Shown in pieces: positions 26,991 to 36,655 of a DNA stretch of 48,737 nucleotides. Each line of letters starts with the position of its first letter. The first letter of the stretch is position 1. The translations under genes and the position numbers were made by a program. Origin of the DNA: an uncultured Arenicella sp. GTDB taxonomy: Bacteria > Pseudomonadota > Gammaproteobacteria > Arenicellales > Arenicellaceae. Under the pieces are notes generated by a model, which saw nothing but the letters and a program-made list of their open reading frames with translations, was not told the DNA's origin and ran no database searches. The stretch spans positions 1 through 48,737 of the forward strand of contig CALJWL010000007.1 in the NCBI GenBank assembly GCA_937974565.1, in the 5' to 3' direction.

Positions 26991-27288
26991 TATTTAAATT
27001 ATTTGTTTTCACTTGTATTCGACCCAGAATTTTCCCGTTTTTAGTATTTTTGATTTTCTGAGTGTTTCAAGCATTGATATTTTTGCAGTCTGTTTCTATG
27101 AGTCCTAGTTGCTTATAGCCTTGGCATTTATTGTTAGCATGTTATTGTGCCCAATATTAGGGGGTGATTTTTAATATCTTCAACGGTTTTATTAACTTAA
27201 CCCTTGCCATTGAAATGACCGTGTACCGTCTCATTAATTAAGTAGCATGAAATCAATCAAAGGTTTCACCCACGGTTACTAAAAACCT
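26991..27288 (-). other. Gap between orphan gene and beta-barrel gene
   Basis: 298 AT-rich bases with no credible gene. AAAGGTTT (27260-27267) and AAACCTTT (27284-27291) form an 8-base inverted repeat overlapping the stop codon of the orphan gene, without a strong T-run. The space could hold a separate promoter for the vpsM-like gene, but I see no convincing hexamers. Confidence 0.4.
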
Positions 27289-28776
27289 TTACTGCTCAAC
27301 ACACGGAGGGGAAGCACATGGCGTAAAACCACCTCCACCACCCGTGGACCGAGGAGGCGTAATAACACCATTGACTGCATTTATAAGAGCGCGGGTGCCT
27401 TTGAAAAAGGGGTGAATACGAGTGCTGTCAACGTAGTAGTAAACCACTGGAACACGCTTAACCCCTAGGGCATTTAATGCCGCGAGCAAATCAGGGCGAT
27501 TAAACACCAAACCTTTGCCCAATAAATTTTTCAAATTATGAGGCTGGCTGTCTTCAGGGTGAACATACTGAAACTCTGAATCGGCTCTAGGGTCATCCCA
27601 AGCGGCCATAAGCGTTGGCTCTGAGACAAACACATTCGATGTCGTCTTCTTGCTATCGCTATCGTCTTGATCGCCTAATACAACCACTAAAAATGAGGTA
27701 TCCGTCACCGAGTAATCCTCAGCTTCCTCTATTAATTTTTGCCAATTCTCTGGCTCAAAGTCCTCTTCTTCTGGAATATCAAAGACTTCATAAAATTCGT
27801 CAATCGCCGCGTAAGTATGATACTCCCCCAACTGCCACTCTGGAGCCGGAGTTACCATTAACGAACGTTCTGAATAAGCATCCTGTATGCCCTTAATGGT
27901 CGGCGAATAACCCAACTGATCAATCGCTCGTTCATTTAAACGATTGAAAATAAACACAACCGGCAATAAGGCATCCGGGTTACTGGCTAAGGCTTCACTG
28001 ATGCGGTCCTCACTGTCAATGAGAACGGACTCGTTGGATTCATACAAAGAAATGAAAACCGGGCGCTTTTCCACACTCAATGTGGACTTGGTTCGATACC
28101 ATTTAACGTCTTTCTGGGGTTTTTGCAGTTTCTTGAGCTCAGCCGCAGACGCAAGAAAATGATATTGCCCATTGAACCAATCAGGGTATGGGCGAAGCAC
28201 CAATCGATCATCAAAAAACCGTTCAACGACTTCTGTAACAGAATACGGTTTGGATTCCTCTTTTTCCAAATCTTCTAATTCATAACCGGAGTACACATAA
28301 CTGGTTGAGGTTTCTAATATGGGAACTAGGCTGACGGCTGAAGCAGCCAGGTCAGAGGATCTATCCGGCTGATATTTGACAGAAGCTCGCAATACATCTT
28401 CAATATCCACCCCCATTGCAATGGCATGCATAAACACCACGATAGAAGGCGTATTTTTACTCAGTAGGCGCAGTATTTCCAATTTTGTTGGGGCACTGGA
28501 TTCGTTGTACATGAGTTCGCCGAACTCAGTGTCCTCATAATCTGGGTCTGCGTTACGCCAGTCGGTAATAAATTCATCAGAGTAGTTATTAAATTCACTG
28601 TCTTCTTCAGATGGCAGACGATAACCCTCTTCAGTCAGCGCTGGTATTGTCACCTGTGAATCAGACGTTTGCGCAGACACAACGCTACCAAAGTAATATT
28701 GGCAAAACAAAATGCTTATGCCAATAAGCAGCTTATAAACCGATTTATTACTGTATTCAGGATGAGACGAGGGCAT
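27289..28776 (-). CDS. Orphan secreted protein heading the exopolysaccharide locus
   Basis: I do not recognise this family. From the ATG at 28776 (AAGG seven bases upstream) it has 495 residues; the frame extends 28 codons further but without support. Residues 11-36 are a signal peptide ending VVSAQ. The mature protein is very acidic (many Glu-Asp runs, such as EEEDFEPE near 336-343). Two segments look like copies: about 150-212 with RLVLRPYPDWFNGQYHF, and about 271-328 with RSLMVTPAPEWQLGEYHT, sharing P-x-P-x-W-x3-G-x-YH. The C-terminus is a glycine run followed by a Cys-x4-Cys pair. It is first in the locus and separated by 298 bases from the barrel gene. Confidence 0.75.
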   Translation of the reverse strand: MPSSHPEYSNKSVYKLLIGISILFCQYYFGSVVSAQTSDSQVTIPALTEEGYRLPSEEDSEFNNYSDEFITDWRNADPDYEDTEFGELMYNESSAPTKLEILRLLSKNTPSIVVFMHAIAMGVDIEDVLRASVKYQPDRSSDLAASAVSLVPILETSTSYVYSGYELEDLEKEESKPYSVTEVVERFFDDRLVLRPYPDWFNGQYHFLASAAELKKLQKPQKDVKWYRTKSTLSVEKRPVFISLYESNESVLIDSEDRISEALASNPDALLPVVFIFNRLNERAIDQLGYSPTIKGIQDAYSERSLMVTPAPEWQLGEYHTYAAIDEFYEVFDIPEEEDFEPENWQKLIEEAEDYSVTDTSFLVVVLGDQDDSDSKKTTSNVFVSEPTLMAAWDDPRADSEFQYVHPEDSQPHNLKNLLGKGLVFNRPDLLAALNALGVKRVPVVYYYVDSTRIHPFFKGTRALINAVNGVITPPRSTGGGGGFTPCASPPCVEQ

Positions 28777-29385
28777 AGAACGACCTTGGGTGCTATCTAG
28801 ACTATTTGTAAGAGGATTAGCACACGCCTCTGACCGCAAGATTGATTTGTAAGACAACATAGTTTGTCAACACCGACTTTATAATACGTGCAACCAATCA
28901 GGTCGTTCTTAGACAGCAGAGCATTCCTGTTTTGGAGTGCTTTTTTTCAACGCCAGAAAAAGCCTTCTAACATTGAAATCTGATCAACCTGTTAATGGTT
29001 ATTAAGCTATTTAGTTTGCACAACACTCGCGTGTTTTTAAGCAACAACTAATAAACAGCTCAATAGCACTTCGCTTATCGATCACATCAAGACAAGCAAA
29101 AAACACAGAGGCAAAAACACCTCCAACCCATTTCACCCCCCCTTGAACCTGCGGTAATGGTTTACTTATGGCACGTAAAATAAAAGCCACACATCAAACA
29201 TTCGCAGACACCCCACACTACTGGTCGCGATAGTAGCAAAAACCATTAAAAATATACAGTTAGCTTTAAACTTGTATACTTTAATTTACATTTACTTAAT
29301 GCCACTTACTTAGAAGTAGAACAAATTGACTAAAAAGTTCTAATAAAGCACAAAAAACGCTCGCACAATGAAAAATAAAACGTCG
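28777..29385. other. Leader/promoter region of the exopolysaccharide locus and 3' side of serS
   Basis: 609 bases without a supportable gene. It must contain the main promoter of the minus-strand exopolysaccharide genes and the end of the serS transcript. I found no confident sigma-70 hexamers, no JUMPstart/ops element and no convincing riboswitch. The only clear structure is the hairpin at 28920-28947. A 21-codon plus-strand ORF starting at 29168 has no ribosome site and is not called. Confidence 0.5.
28920..28947 (+). terminator. Plus-strand hairpin with T-run upstream of the exopolysaccharide locus
   Basis: AGCATTCC (28920-28927) pairs with GGAGTGCT (28934-28941; one G-T pair) around the loop TGTTTT, followed by seven Ts. 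By orientation it terminates plus-strand transcripts, yet no plus-strand gene precedes it. It may block antisense transcription leaving the exopolysaccharide genes, or form a leader structure read from the other strand. Confidence 0.5.
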
Positions 29386-30666
29386 TTATTCGGGTAAAAC
29401 GATTTCTACTCCCCCCATATAACTTTGAAGGGCTTTAGGCACAGCGATAGAACCATCCGGCTGTTGATTATTCTCCATTATGGCCAACAACGTGCGCCCA
29501 ACCGCCAAACCAGAACCATTAAGTGTATGCACCAACTCTGTCTTTTTATTATCACCACGATAACGTGCGAGTAAACGGCGCGCTTGAAAATCCTCAAAGT
29601 TAGAGCAAGAAGAAATTTCTCTGTACGCATTTTGACCCGGCAACCAAACCTCCAAATCATAGGTCTTAGCCGCTGAAAACCCCAAATCACCACCACACAA
29701 AATAACTTTTCTATATGGCAGATCAAGGCCCTGAAGAACAGCCTCTGCATGCCCCGTTAACTCTTCCAAAGCCTGATAGGAGTTGTCTGGGTGAACAATT
29801 TGTACCAGCTCGACCTTCTCAAATTGGTGCTGACGTATCATCCCGCGGGTATCTCGGCCGTACGAACCAGCCTCTCGACGAAAGCACGGAGTATGCGCCA
29901 CCATTTTTAGTGGCAACTCTTCACGCGTCAAGATCATGTTGCGGACGATATTGGTGACTGGAACCTCAGCAGTCGGAATGAGGTAATAGCCATCTTCGGC
30001 CTGAGCAGCAAACAAATCATGATCACCAAACTTGGAAAGCTGACCGGTTGCCCTCAAACTGTCGGCATTCGCAAGGTAAGGTACGTACGTTTCTTGGTAA
30101 CCATGTTCGGTTGTGTGCAAATCAAGCATGTACTGAATTAACGCCCGATTCATACGCGCAAGAGTGCCTCGCATGACCACAAAGCGAGACCCCGTAATTT
30201 TAGTTGCCAACTCGAAATCCAAACCACCTAAGTCTTGCCCCAAATCGACGTGATCTTTTATTTCAAAGTCGTAGTGTTTCGGTTCGCCCCATTTGGTGAC
30301 TTCAACATTGTCCTGTTCACTCTTACCTTCTGGCACACTGGGGTGAGGAATGTTTGGCAACACCGAAGTGATGTCATTAATCGCTTCTTTGACTTTCTCC
30401 AACTTGGCCTGCGACTCCTTTAACTGTTCGGAAAACGAACTCACTTCCGCCATCAGTGCATTAACATCACCGCCTTGGGCTTTGGTTTTGCCAATTTCCT
30501 TAGAGCGACTGTTACGCAGCGCTTGCAATTCCTCCGACTTAACCTGTAATGACTTGCGTTCAGATTCCAAGGCTTGATAAGCTTGAATGTCTAAATCGTG
30601 GCCTTTAATAACTAATTTAGAAGCAACCGCTTCAATTTCATTTCGTAACAAGCTTGGGTCTAACAT
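29386..30666 (-). CDS. serS: Seryl-tRNA synthetase
   Basis: 426 residues from the ATG at 30666, giving the canonical start [18 protein letters not shown]. The frame extends 45 codons further upstream without similarity. An N-terminal antiparallel coiled coil (about residues 27-105) binds the long variable arm of tRNA-Ser. The class II core has motif 2 [26 protein letters not shown] and motif 3 [20 protein letters not shown]. The enzyme charges tRNA-Ser, and tRNA-Sec where present. In many gammaproteobacteria rarA lies between lolA and serS; here only crcB does. Confidence 0.96.
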   Translation of the reverse strand: MLDPSLLRNEIEAVASKLVIKGHDLDIQAYQALESERKSLQVKSEELQALRNSRSKEIGKTKAQGGDVNALMAEVSSFSEQLKESQAKLEKVKEAINDITSVLPNIPHPSVPEGKSEQDNVEVTKWGEPKHYDFEIKDHVDLGQDLGGLDFELATKITGSRFVVMRGTLARMNRALIQYMLDLHTTEHGYQETYVPYLANADSLRATGQLSKFGDHDLFAAQAEDGYYLIPTAEVPVTNIVRNMILTREELPLKMVAHTPCFRREAGSYGRDTRGMIRQHQFEKVELVQIVHPDNSYQALEELTGHAEAVLQGLDLPYRKVILCGGDLGFSAAKTYDLEVWLPGQNAYREISSCSNFEDFQARRLLARYRGDNKKTELVHTLNGSGLAVGRTLLAIMENNQQPDGSIAVPKALQSYMGGVEIVLPE

Positions 30667-31032
30667 ATTATGATTCTCAACATCGAAATAGGGCCACTCA
30701 AACAGGGCCAGCATTGCTGGCTTGTTTGGCGTTGATAAAAACCGAGATAGTGTAATAGCTTTGCCGAAATGCTCAAAGAATTTGTAACAAAAAAACACCA
30801 ATGAACAATAAGTTTAATTTCAGGTTTTATTGTCAAACCATGCCCTAAACAACCATAACCATCTTCATGCTCTGTTTCGGAGGGTACGATTCAAAAAGTT
30901 CAGGAAAGGCTCCGAAGGCAAAATTACACCGGAAAATCACCATTTTAAAGGAAAGAAAGGCAAAGCCGAATTGAACACCCGTCATCGTTTTCTACAAAGC
31001 CCTCTCAATCGTCTTCCCTTAATTATCTGCTC
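30667..31032. other. serS leader / crcB 3' region
   Basis: 366 bases without a gene. GCCAGC (30707-30712) and GCTGGC (30716-30721) form a tight hairpin about 45 bases before serS. TTGACA on the minus strand (30836-30831) is a possible -35 box, but its -10 partner is poor. A 14-base perfect palindrome CTCTTAATTAAGAG (31030-31043) overlaps the crcB stop codon. A 68-codon plus-strand frame at 30830-31036 has no ribosome site or family character and is not called. I see no remnant of rarA. Confidence 0.45.
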
Positions 31033-31410
31033 TTAATTAAGAGGGTTTTTCGCTAAAAAGTACCCAACCAAACACCCAGTCAAACACAACATCACCGTTA
31101 CCGAAACGTATAAAGCCGATTTAAATAACGCACCCTGCTCCATATATTCAATGGTTTCCAAAGAAAACGCTGAAAAAGTGGTAAAACCACCCAAAAAACC
31201 CGTCAACATGATGATTTTTAGTTGATCGCTGGCACCCCATTTAGACTGCAAACTAATCGCAAAATACCCAATCAACAAACTGCCTAATACATTTACCGCT
31301 AACGTTGAATAAGGAAACGCAACCCAACCCAAATGCTGTATTAAACGAGATATTGCAAATCTAGCAACTGCACCTAAACCACCAGCAATCCCAACCCACC
31401 AATAGATCAT
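31033..31410 (-). CDS. crcB: CrcB/Fluc fluoride channel
   Basis: A 125-residue protein with four membrane helices. It has GGLGAVARFAISR at the start, VNVLGSLLIGYF in helix two and GFLGGFTTFSAFSLE in helix three, which carries the phenylalanine box and the central Na+-site region of Fluc channels. It works as an antiparallel dimer that lets fluoride leave the cell. The ATG overlaps the lolA stop (ATGA). No fluoride riboswitch is expected inside the operon and I see none. Confidence 0.93.
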   Translation of the reverse strand: MIYWWVGIAGGLGAVARFAISRLIQHLGWVAFPYSTLAVNVLGSLLIGYFAISLQSKWGASDQLKIIMLTGFLGGFTTFSAFSLETIEYMEQGALFKSALYVSVTVMLCLTGCLVGYFLAKNPLN

Positions 31411-32102
31411 GGCTCACTTAAGACATCAGCGCCTTCGGGTATCTCAAATTCAAATGCATTTGCGGCCAATTCGGAGTTAATCACCACATTACTTAGCTGT
31501 AATTGAGTGGAGTTACCCAAGCCGTCGTACAGCATTAAGGAAGAAATAACACCCTCATTAAAACCCACCATCAGCTTTTGGTAAGCGGCATCTTCATCTT
31601 TGGGCGCCAAAGACACCCAAGACAAGCCATCGGTCAAACCAAACTCAGTAATGGTGAAATGTTCATCAACGCCCTCTCCTTCTTGCACCAATACCAAACT
31701 CGGCACTTGCGCTAAAGCATCATCCAATGATCGTTTACTGACTTGCTCTAAATCAGGGTCATAGAAAAAAAGGCTTTTGCCATCGGCGACAATCTGCTGG
31801 CCTAGTTCACCATCAAAACTCTGATTCTTATAGTCCCAACGAAATCTTCCTGGCCGAGACAAATAAAATTTACCACTGGCACGGTCTAATACCGAGCCGT
31901 TATCATCTTCGACCAATTGAGTGAAATTGGCCTTCAAACTTTGAACATCACGAAAAAAGTCACGCAACAGCACTTCAGACGCCATCACAGCAGGAACCAT
32001 TAGCGTAGGCACAAACACGATCATCATAGCAACGGTTTTAAAGCCAGCTTTCTTCACCTTCTGAGGGGCGCTAAAATGTAAAAACCAATGAGCAAGGTGC
32101 AT
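31407..32102 (-). CDS. lolA: Outer-membrane lipoprotein carrier protein LolA
   Basis: 231 residues from the ATG at 32102, preceded by GGAGG nine bases upstream; a longer frame starting 30 bases earlier would overlap ftsK. A basic n-region and helix (TVAMMIVFVPTLMVPAVMAS) form the signal peptide. The mature part has FFRDVQSLKANFTQLV, GSVLDRASGKFYLSRPGRFRWDYK and QQIVADGKSLFFYDPDLEQV, all typical of LolA, the periplasmic chaperone carrying lipoproteins from LolCDE to LolB. It starts one base after the ftsK stop. Confidence 0.93.
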   Translation of the reverse strand: MHLAHWFLHFSAPQKVKKAGFKTVAMMIVFVPTLMVPAVMASEVLLRDFFRDVQSLKANFTQLVEDDNGSVLDRASGKFYLSRPGRFRWDYKNQSFDGELGQQIVADGKSLFFYDPDLEQVSKRSLDDALAQVPSLVLVQEGEGVDEHFTITEFGLTDGLSWVSLAPKDEDAAYQKLMVGFNEGVISSLMLYDGLGNSTQLQLSNVVINSELAANAFEFEIPEGADVLSEP

Positions 32103-32103
32103 A

Positions 32104-34431
32104 TCAAATATCCTCCGGTGGTGGGGGTGCAATCACCTCACGGCGACCGTTTTCCTCGGCCGCCGTGATGACTCCGGTCATTTCCATCGTCTCAATCATG
32201 CGCGCGGCACGGTTATAGCCGACCCTTAGTTGTCGCTGTACAGACGAGATAGACGCTTTACGGGTGCGAGTAACAAACTCAACGGCTTGATCATACAAAG
32301 GGTCATTTTCGGGGTCATCGTTCACTGAATCATCTCGAAACGCGCTTGGCAGAGCATCGTTGACTTCTTTCGGAGCGCTTAATATCGATTCATCGTATTC
32401 GGGTTTACCATTACCTTTAAGTGACTCAACGACTTTATGCACTTCATGGTCATCCACAAAACTACCGTGTACACGCTCAGGCAAACTGGACCCAGGCGGG
32501 ACGTAGAGCATATCCCCGTGACCCAACAACATTTCAGCCCCCATTTGATCAATGACCGTACGAGAATCCACTTTCGAAGAAACTTGAAAGGCGATACGGG
32601 TGGGAATGTTGGCCTTCAAAAGGCCGGTAATCACATCAACCGACGGGCGCTGAGTTGCCAAAACAAGATGTATTCCGCACGCCCGGCCTTTTTGCGCCAA
32701 ACGAGTAATCAGCTCTTCGACTTTCTTACCAACACTCATCATTAAATCGGCCAGTTCATCAATAACGACAACCAAACAGGGCAGTTCTTGCAATGCTTCA
32801 GCAATTTCACCTTCTCTAACCATAGGGTCAAGCACGGGTTCACCGGCCTCTTGCGCTTGTTTGATTTTTCGGTTGTAGCCAGCCAAATTTCGCACCCCAA
32901 GCTCAGACATAAGCTTATAGCGGCGCTCCATCTCAACAATACTCCACCGCAGTGCATTCGCCGCCTCACTCATATCAGTAACGACCGGACACAGTAAATG
33001 CGGAATGCCTTCATAGACCGACAATTCAAGCATCTTGGGGTCTACCATAATCATGCGCACCTGTTGAGCGGTTGCTTTATAAATTAAGCTTAAAATCAGG
33101 GCATTAATGCACACCGATTTACCCGAACCGGTGGTCCCGGCAATCAGAACGTGAGGCATCTTGGCCAAGTCGGCTATCACCGTCTTGCCACTGATATCTT
33201 TACCTAATACTAAGGCCAATGGCGAGTTCATATTTTCAAACTGCCGTGACGCCAACCCTTCAACTAAGCGAACAATTTCACGAGACTCATTCGGTATTTC
33301 AATCCCAACATACGGTTTACCCGGGATATTTTCGACCACCCTCACACTCACCGTAGAAAGCGCTCGCGCTAAGTCTTTAGCAAGGTTGGTGATTGTTGCG
33401 GCCTTGATGCCTGGCGCAGGGTCCACCTCAAAGCGCGTGATCACCGGCCCCTGATGCACACTAACCACTTCAACAGAAACGTTAAAATCCGCCAGCTTCT
33501 TAACCAGCAAGACGGACAGTGCGTTTAATTCGTCATCGGAGTAACCAAACGACTGCTGTTCTGGTTCATCAAGCAAGGAGAGCGTTGGTAGCGCATCGTT
33601 ATTGCTGTGCATGGACTCAAACAACGACGTTTGTTTTTCACGTTGCATGCGCTCGCTTTCTTGTTTTTTAGCTGTTTCAGGCGCCATGCGCGGCTTAATT
33701 GTCGGGATAATTTTTACCTTTTCTTTGAGTTCAGTGAGTGTTTCTTGCCGAACTATTCGTGCCTTTTCGCCAATTTCTCTGTCTTGTTTTTGTTCGCGGT
33801 GTTCTTTAAAACGATCAATGCCGTTAAAGATATTCGCTCCAATGGCATCCATGAGACTGAACCAAGAAAGCCCTGTAAAGACAGTGATGCCCGTAAGAAA
33901 AAGGGTCACCATTAACAGGGTAGACCCCACTTGCCCAAAGAGGCTGACTAAGGAGGTATTAAGCCAGTCACCCAAAATACCGCCCGCCACAAAAGGTTGA
34001 TCCGCCGCCCAATGGTTAAAATGCAAATTCTCCAGTCCGCACCCGCCCATTACCGTGATCAAAAAACCGACACCAACCATTACCCGATTAAGGTAAGAGG
34101 GCTCGTTGTTGTTGTTACGATGGCGAAAAAAGTTAATGCCCAGCACCACAATCATGATCGGCACTAGATAGGACATATACCCAAAACCATGCAATAACAT
34201 GTCGGAAAAGTTGGCACCAAATTGACCGCCTAGATTCCGCACATTATCGCTATCCCCGCCGCTATGAGACCAACCAGGATCAGTTGAGCGATACGTCAAC
34301 AGTGACAGTAATGCGTAGGCAGACAGAAACACACTGAACACCACAACGATCTCAGAACCCAATTCCTTCACTCGCGGCGACAACACTCCGGCCTCCAACT
34401 GCTTTATTTCTTTCTTCTTTGCCTGTGGCAT
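32104..34431 (-). CDS. ftsK: DNA translocase FtsK
   Basis: 775 residues from the ATG at 34431 (AAGG upstream); 17 extra in-frame codons upstream lack support. The N-terminus has about four membrane helices that anchor it at the septum. The linker is short and charged (about 215-310), far shorter than in E. coli FtsK. The motor has the alpha/beta region GPVITRFEVDPAPGIKAATITNLAKDLARALS, Walker A AGTTGSGKSVCINALILSL, Walker B LPCLVVVIDELADLM and THLVLATQRPS-type loop (HLVLATQRPSVDVITG). The C-terminal gamma winged helix (DPLYDQAVEFVTRTRKASIS onward) reads KOPS. It pumps DNA towards dif in chromosome segregation. Confidence 0.96.
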   Translation of the reverse strand: MPQAKKKEIKQLEAGVLSPRVKELGSEIVVVFSVFLSAYALLSLLTYRSTDPGWSHSGGDSDNVRNLGGQFGANFSDMLLHGFGYMSYLVPIMIVVLGINFFRHRNNNNEPSYLNRVMVGVGFLITVMGGCGLENLHFNHWAADQPFVAGGILGDWLNTSLVSLFGQVGSTLLMVTLFLTGITVFTGLSWFSLMDAIGANIFNGIDRFKEHREQKQDREIGEKARIVRQETLTELKEKVKIIPTIKPRMAPETAKKQESERMQREKQTSLFESMHSNNDALPTLSLLDEPEQQSFGYSDDELNALSVLLVKKLADFNVSVEVVSVHQGPVITRFEVDPAPGIKAATITNLAKDLARALSTVSVRVVENIPGKPYVGIEIPNESREIVRLVEGLASRQFENMNSPLALVLGKDISGKTVIADLAKMPHVLIAGTTGSGKSVCINALILSLIYKATAQQVRMIMVDPKMLELSVYEGIPHLLCPVVTDMSEAANALRWSIVEMERRYKLMSELGVRNLAGYNRKIKQAQEAGEPVLDPMVREGEIAEALQELPCLVVVIDELADLMMSVGKKVEELITRLAQKGRACGIHLVLATQRPSVDVITGLLKANIPTRIAFQVSSKVDSRTVIDQMGAEMLLGHGDMLYVPPGSSLPERVHGSFVDDHEVHKVVESLKGNGKPEYDESILSAPKEVNDALPSAFRDDSVNDDPENDPLYDQAVEFVTRTRKASISSVQRQLRVGYNRAARMIETMEMTGVITAAEENGRREVIAPPPPEDI

Positions 34432-35787
<1,356 letters not shown>

Positions 35788-35802
35788 ATGACACACATTT
35801 TA

Positions 35803-35890
35803 AAAGGTAACTGAGTAGTAATTCAGCGCACACAAATCACGCCCAGATGCGAATCACTGAGCATTCAACTGGGCGGGGTGGGTTACCTTT
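35803..35890 (+). ncRNA. Nested multi-stem element between trxB and the smr gene
   Basis: AAAGGTAAC (35803-35811) pairs perfectly with GTTACCTTT (35882-35890), closing an 88-base element. Inside lie CTGA/TCAG (35811-35814 with 35823-35826) and CGCCCAG/CTGGGCG (35840-35846 with 35869-35875), with ATGC/GCAT (35847-35850 with 35861-35864) stacked inside that. The first short stem shares one base with the closing helix, so it is approximate. A weak T-rich tail follows. It could be a trxB terminator, a leader control element for smr, or a processed small RNA; I recognise no known family. Confidence 0.45.
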
Positions 35891-35933
35891 CTCTTATTCA
35901 CCGCTATGACACAAGTTTAGTAAGAGTATTGTC

Positions 35934-36458
35934 ATGCCAGACAACAACGACAATATGGAGAAGCTACTCGGTCTAGGAGTAAAACCCCTAGCTCAGGATA
36001 GAGTAGCGCCTTTTCGTAAACCGGTTGAGCCGATACCTAAGCAACGATTACTCGACAATCAACGAGTAATGGAAGAACTGTTGGCCGAGTCTGATGAAAC
36101 CGCCAGCTACGAAAGCGGTGACGAACTTAAGTTTCTCCGCGCCGGTTATTCAACTCGATTGTTGAAAAAACTGCGTCGTGGGGATTACGCTATTCAAGAT
36201 GAACTTGATCTTCACGGCCTAAACTCTCATGAGGCTAAGATAGAAACTCATGGTTTTATTAATGAGTGCGCTCGCGACCATGTGAGAGCCGTCAGGATCG
36301 TGCATGGCAAGGGGCGTAATTCAGCTGGGCGAACGCCTGTTATAAAGCGCATGCTGCTTGGTTGGTTGGCCAAAAACCAGCACGTCATCGGAGTGGTATC
36401 CACACCCGCTAACGACGGCGGCACGGGGGCTGTATACGTGTTATTAAACAACAACTAG
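35934..36458 (+). CDS. Smr-domain protein (SmrA/SmrB-like)
   Basis: A 174-residue protein with a disordered, Pro-rich N-terminal half (about 1-60) and a C-terminal Smr (MutS2-related) domain. LDLHG at 91-95, RIVHGKG near 121-127 and GGTGAVYVLL at the end are the three conserved strands. KLRRGDYAIQDELDLHGLN is the usual entry to the domain. In E. coli SmrB is an endonuclease that cleaves mRNA at collided ribosomes, while SmrA is less clear. I do not assign which paralogue this is. ATG at 35934 has TAAGAG upstream. Confidence 0.9.
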   Translation: MPDNNDNMEKLLGLGVKPLAQDRVAPFRKPVEPIPKQRLLDNQRVMEELLAESDETASYESGDELKFLRAGYSTRLLKKLRRGDYAIQDELDLHGLNSHEAKIETHGFINECARDHVRAVRIVHGKGRNSAGRTPVIKRMLLGWLAKNQHVIGVVSTPANDGGTGAVYVLLNNN

Positions 36459-36564
36459 AATGACTTGCAGTATGCGCGCGGTTTTTCCTTATTTTATAAT
36501 AACCGACACATACAAAGCTTTAATCTAAGACTCAAGCTCTTTCCAATTCAGTAAAGTTAGACAT

Positions 36565-36599
36565 AAAAAGGCGTTGCGGTAATTTCGCAACGCCTTTTT
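36565..36599. terminator. Bidirectional terminator between smr and coxC
   Basis: AGGCGTTGCG (36569-36578) and CGCAACGCCT (36586-36595) form a perfect 10-base stem with a seven-base loop. It is flanked by five As on the left and five Ts on the right, so it works in both directions for the convergent smr and cytochrome oxidase transcripts. Confidence 0.9.
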
Positions 36600-36655
36600 C
36601 TATATCAACATTGGCAAACAATGCCTACACAGTAGGCTGAGACCAATCCTTTAGC

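Noticed and set aside
29117-29134. GAGG/CCTC hairpin followed by Ts on the minus strand as the serS terminator
   Set aside because: Only a four-base stem with an eight-base loop, about 250 bases past the serS stop; too weak to call.
28861-29385. Cyclic-di-GMP (GEMM) riboswitch or JUMPstart/ops element before the exopolysaccharide genes
   Set aside because: Short stretches such as GTGCAAAC recall GEMM, but the conserved tetraloop-receptor parts and GGGACGCAAAGCC-type core are absent. No GGTAGC-type ops sequence was found.
30830-31036. 68-codon plus-strand ORF between serS and crcB
   Set aside because: No ribosome site, low-complexity basic translation, runs across the crcB stop; considered chance.
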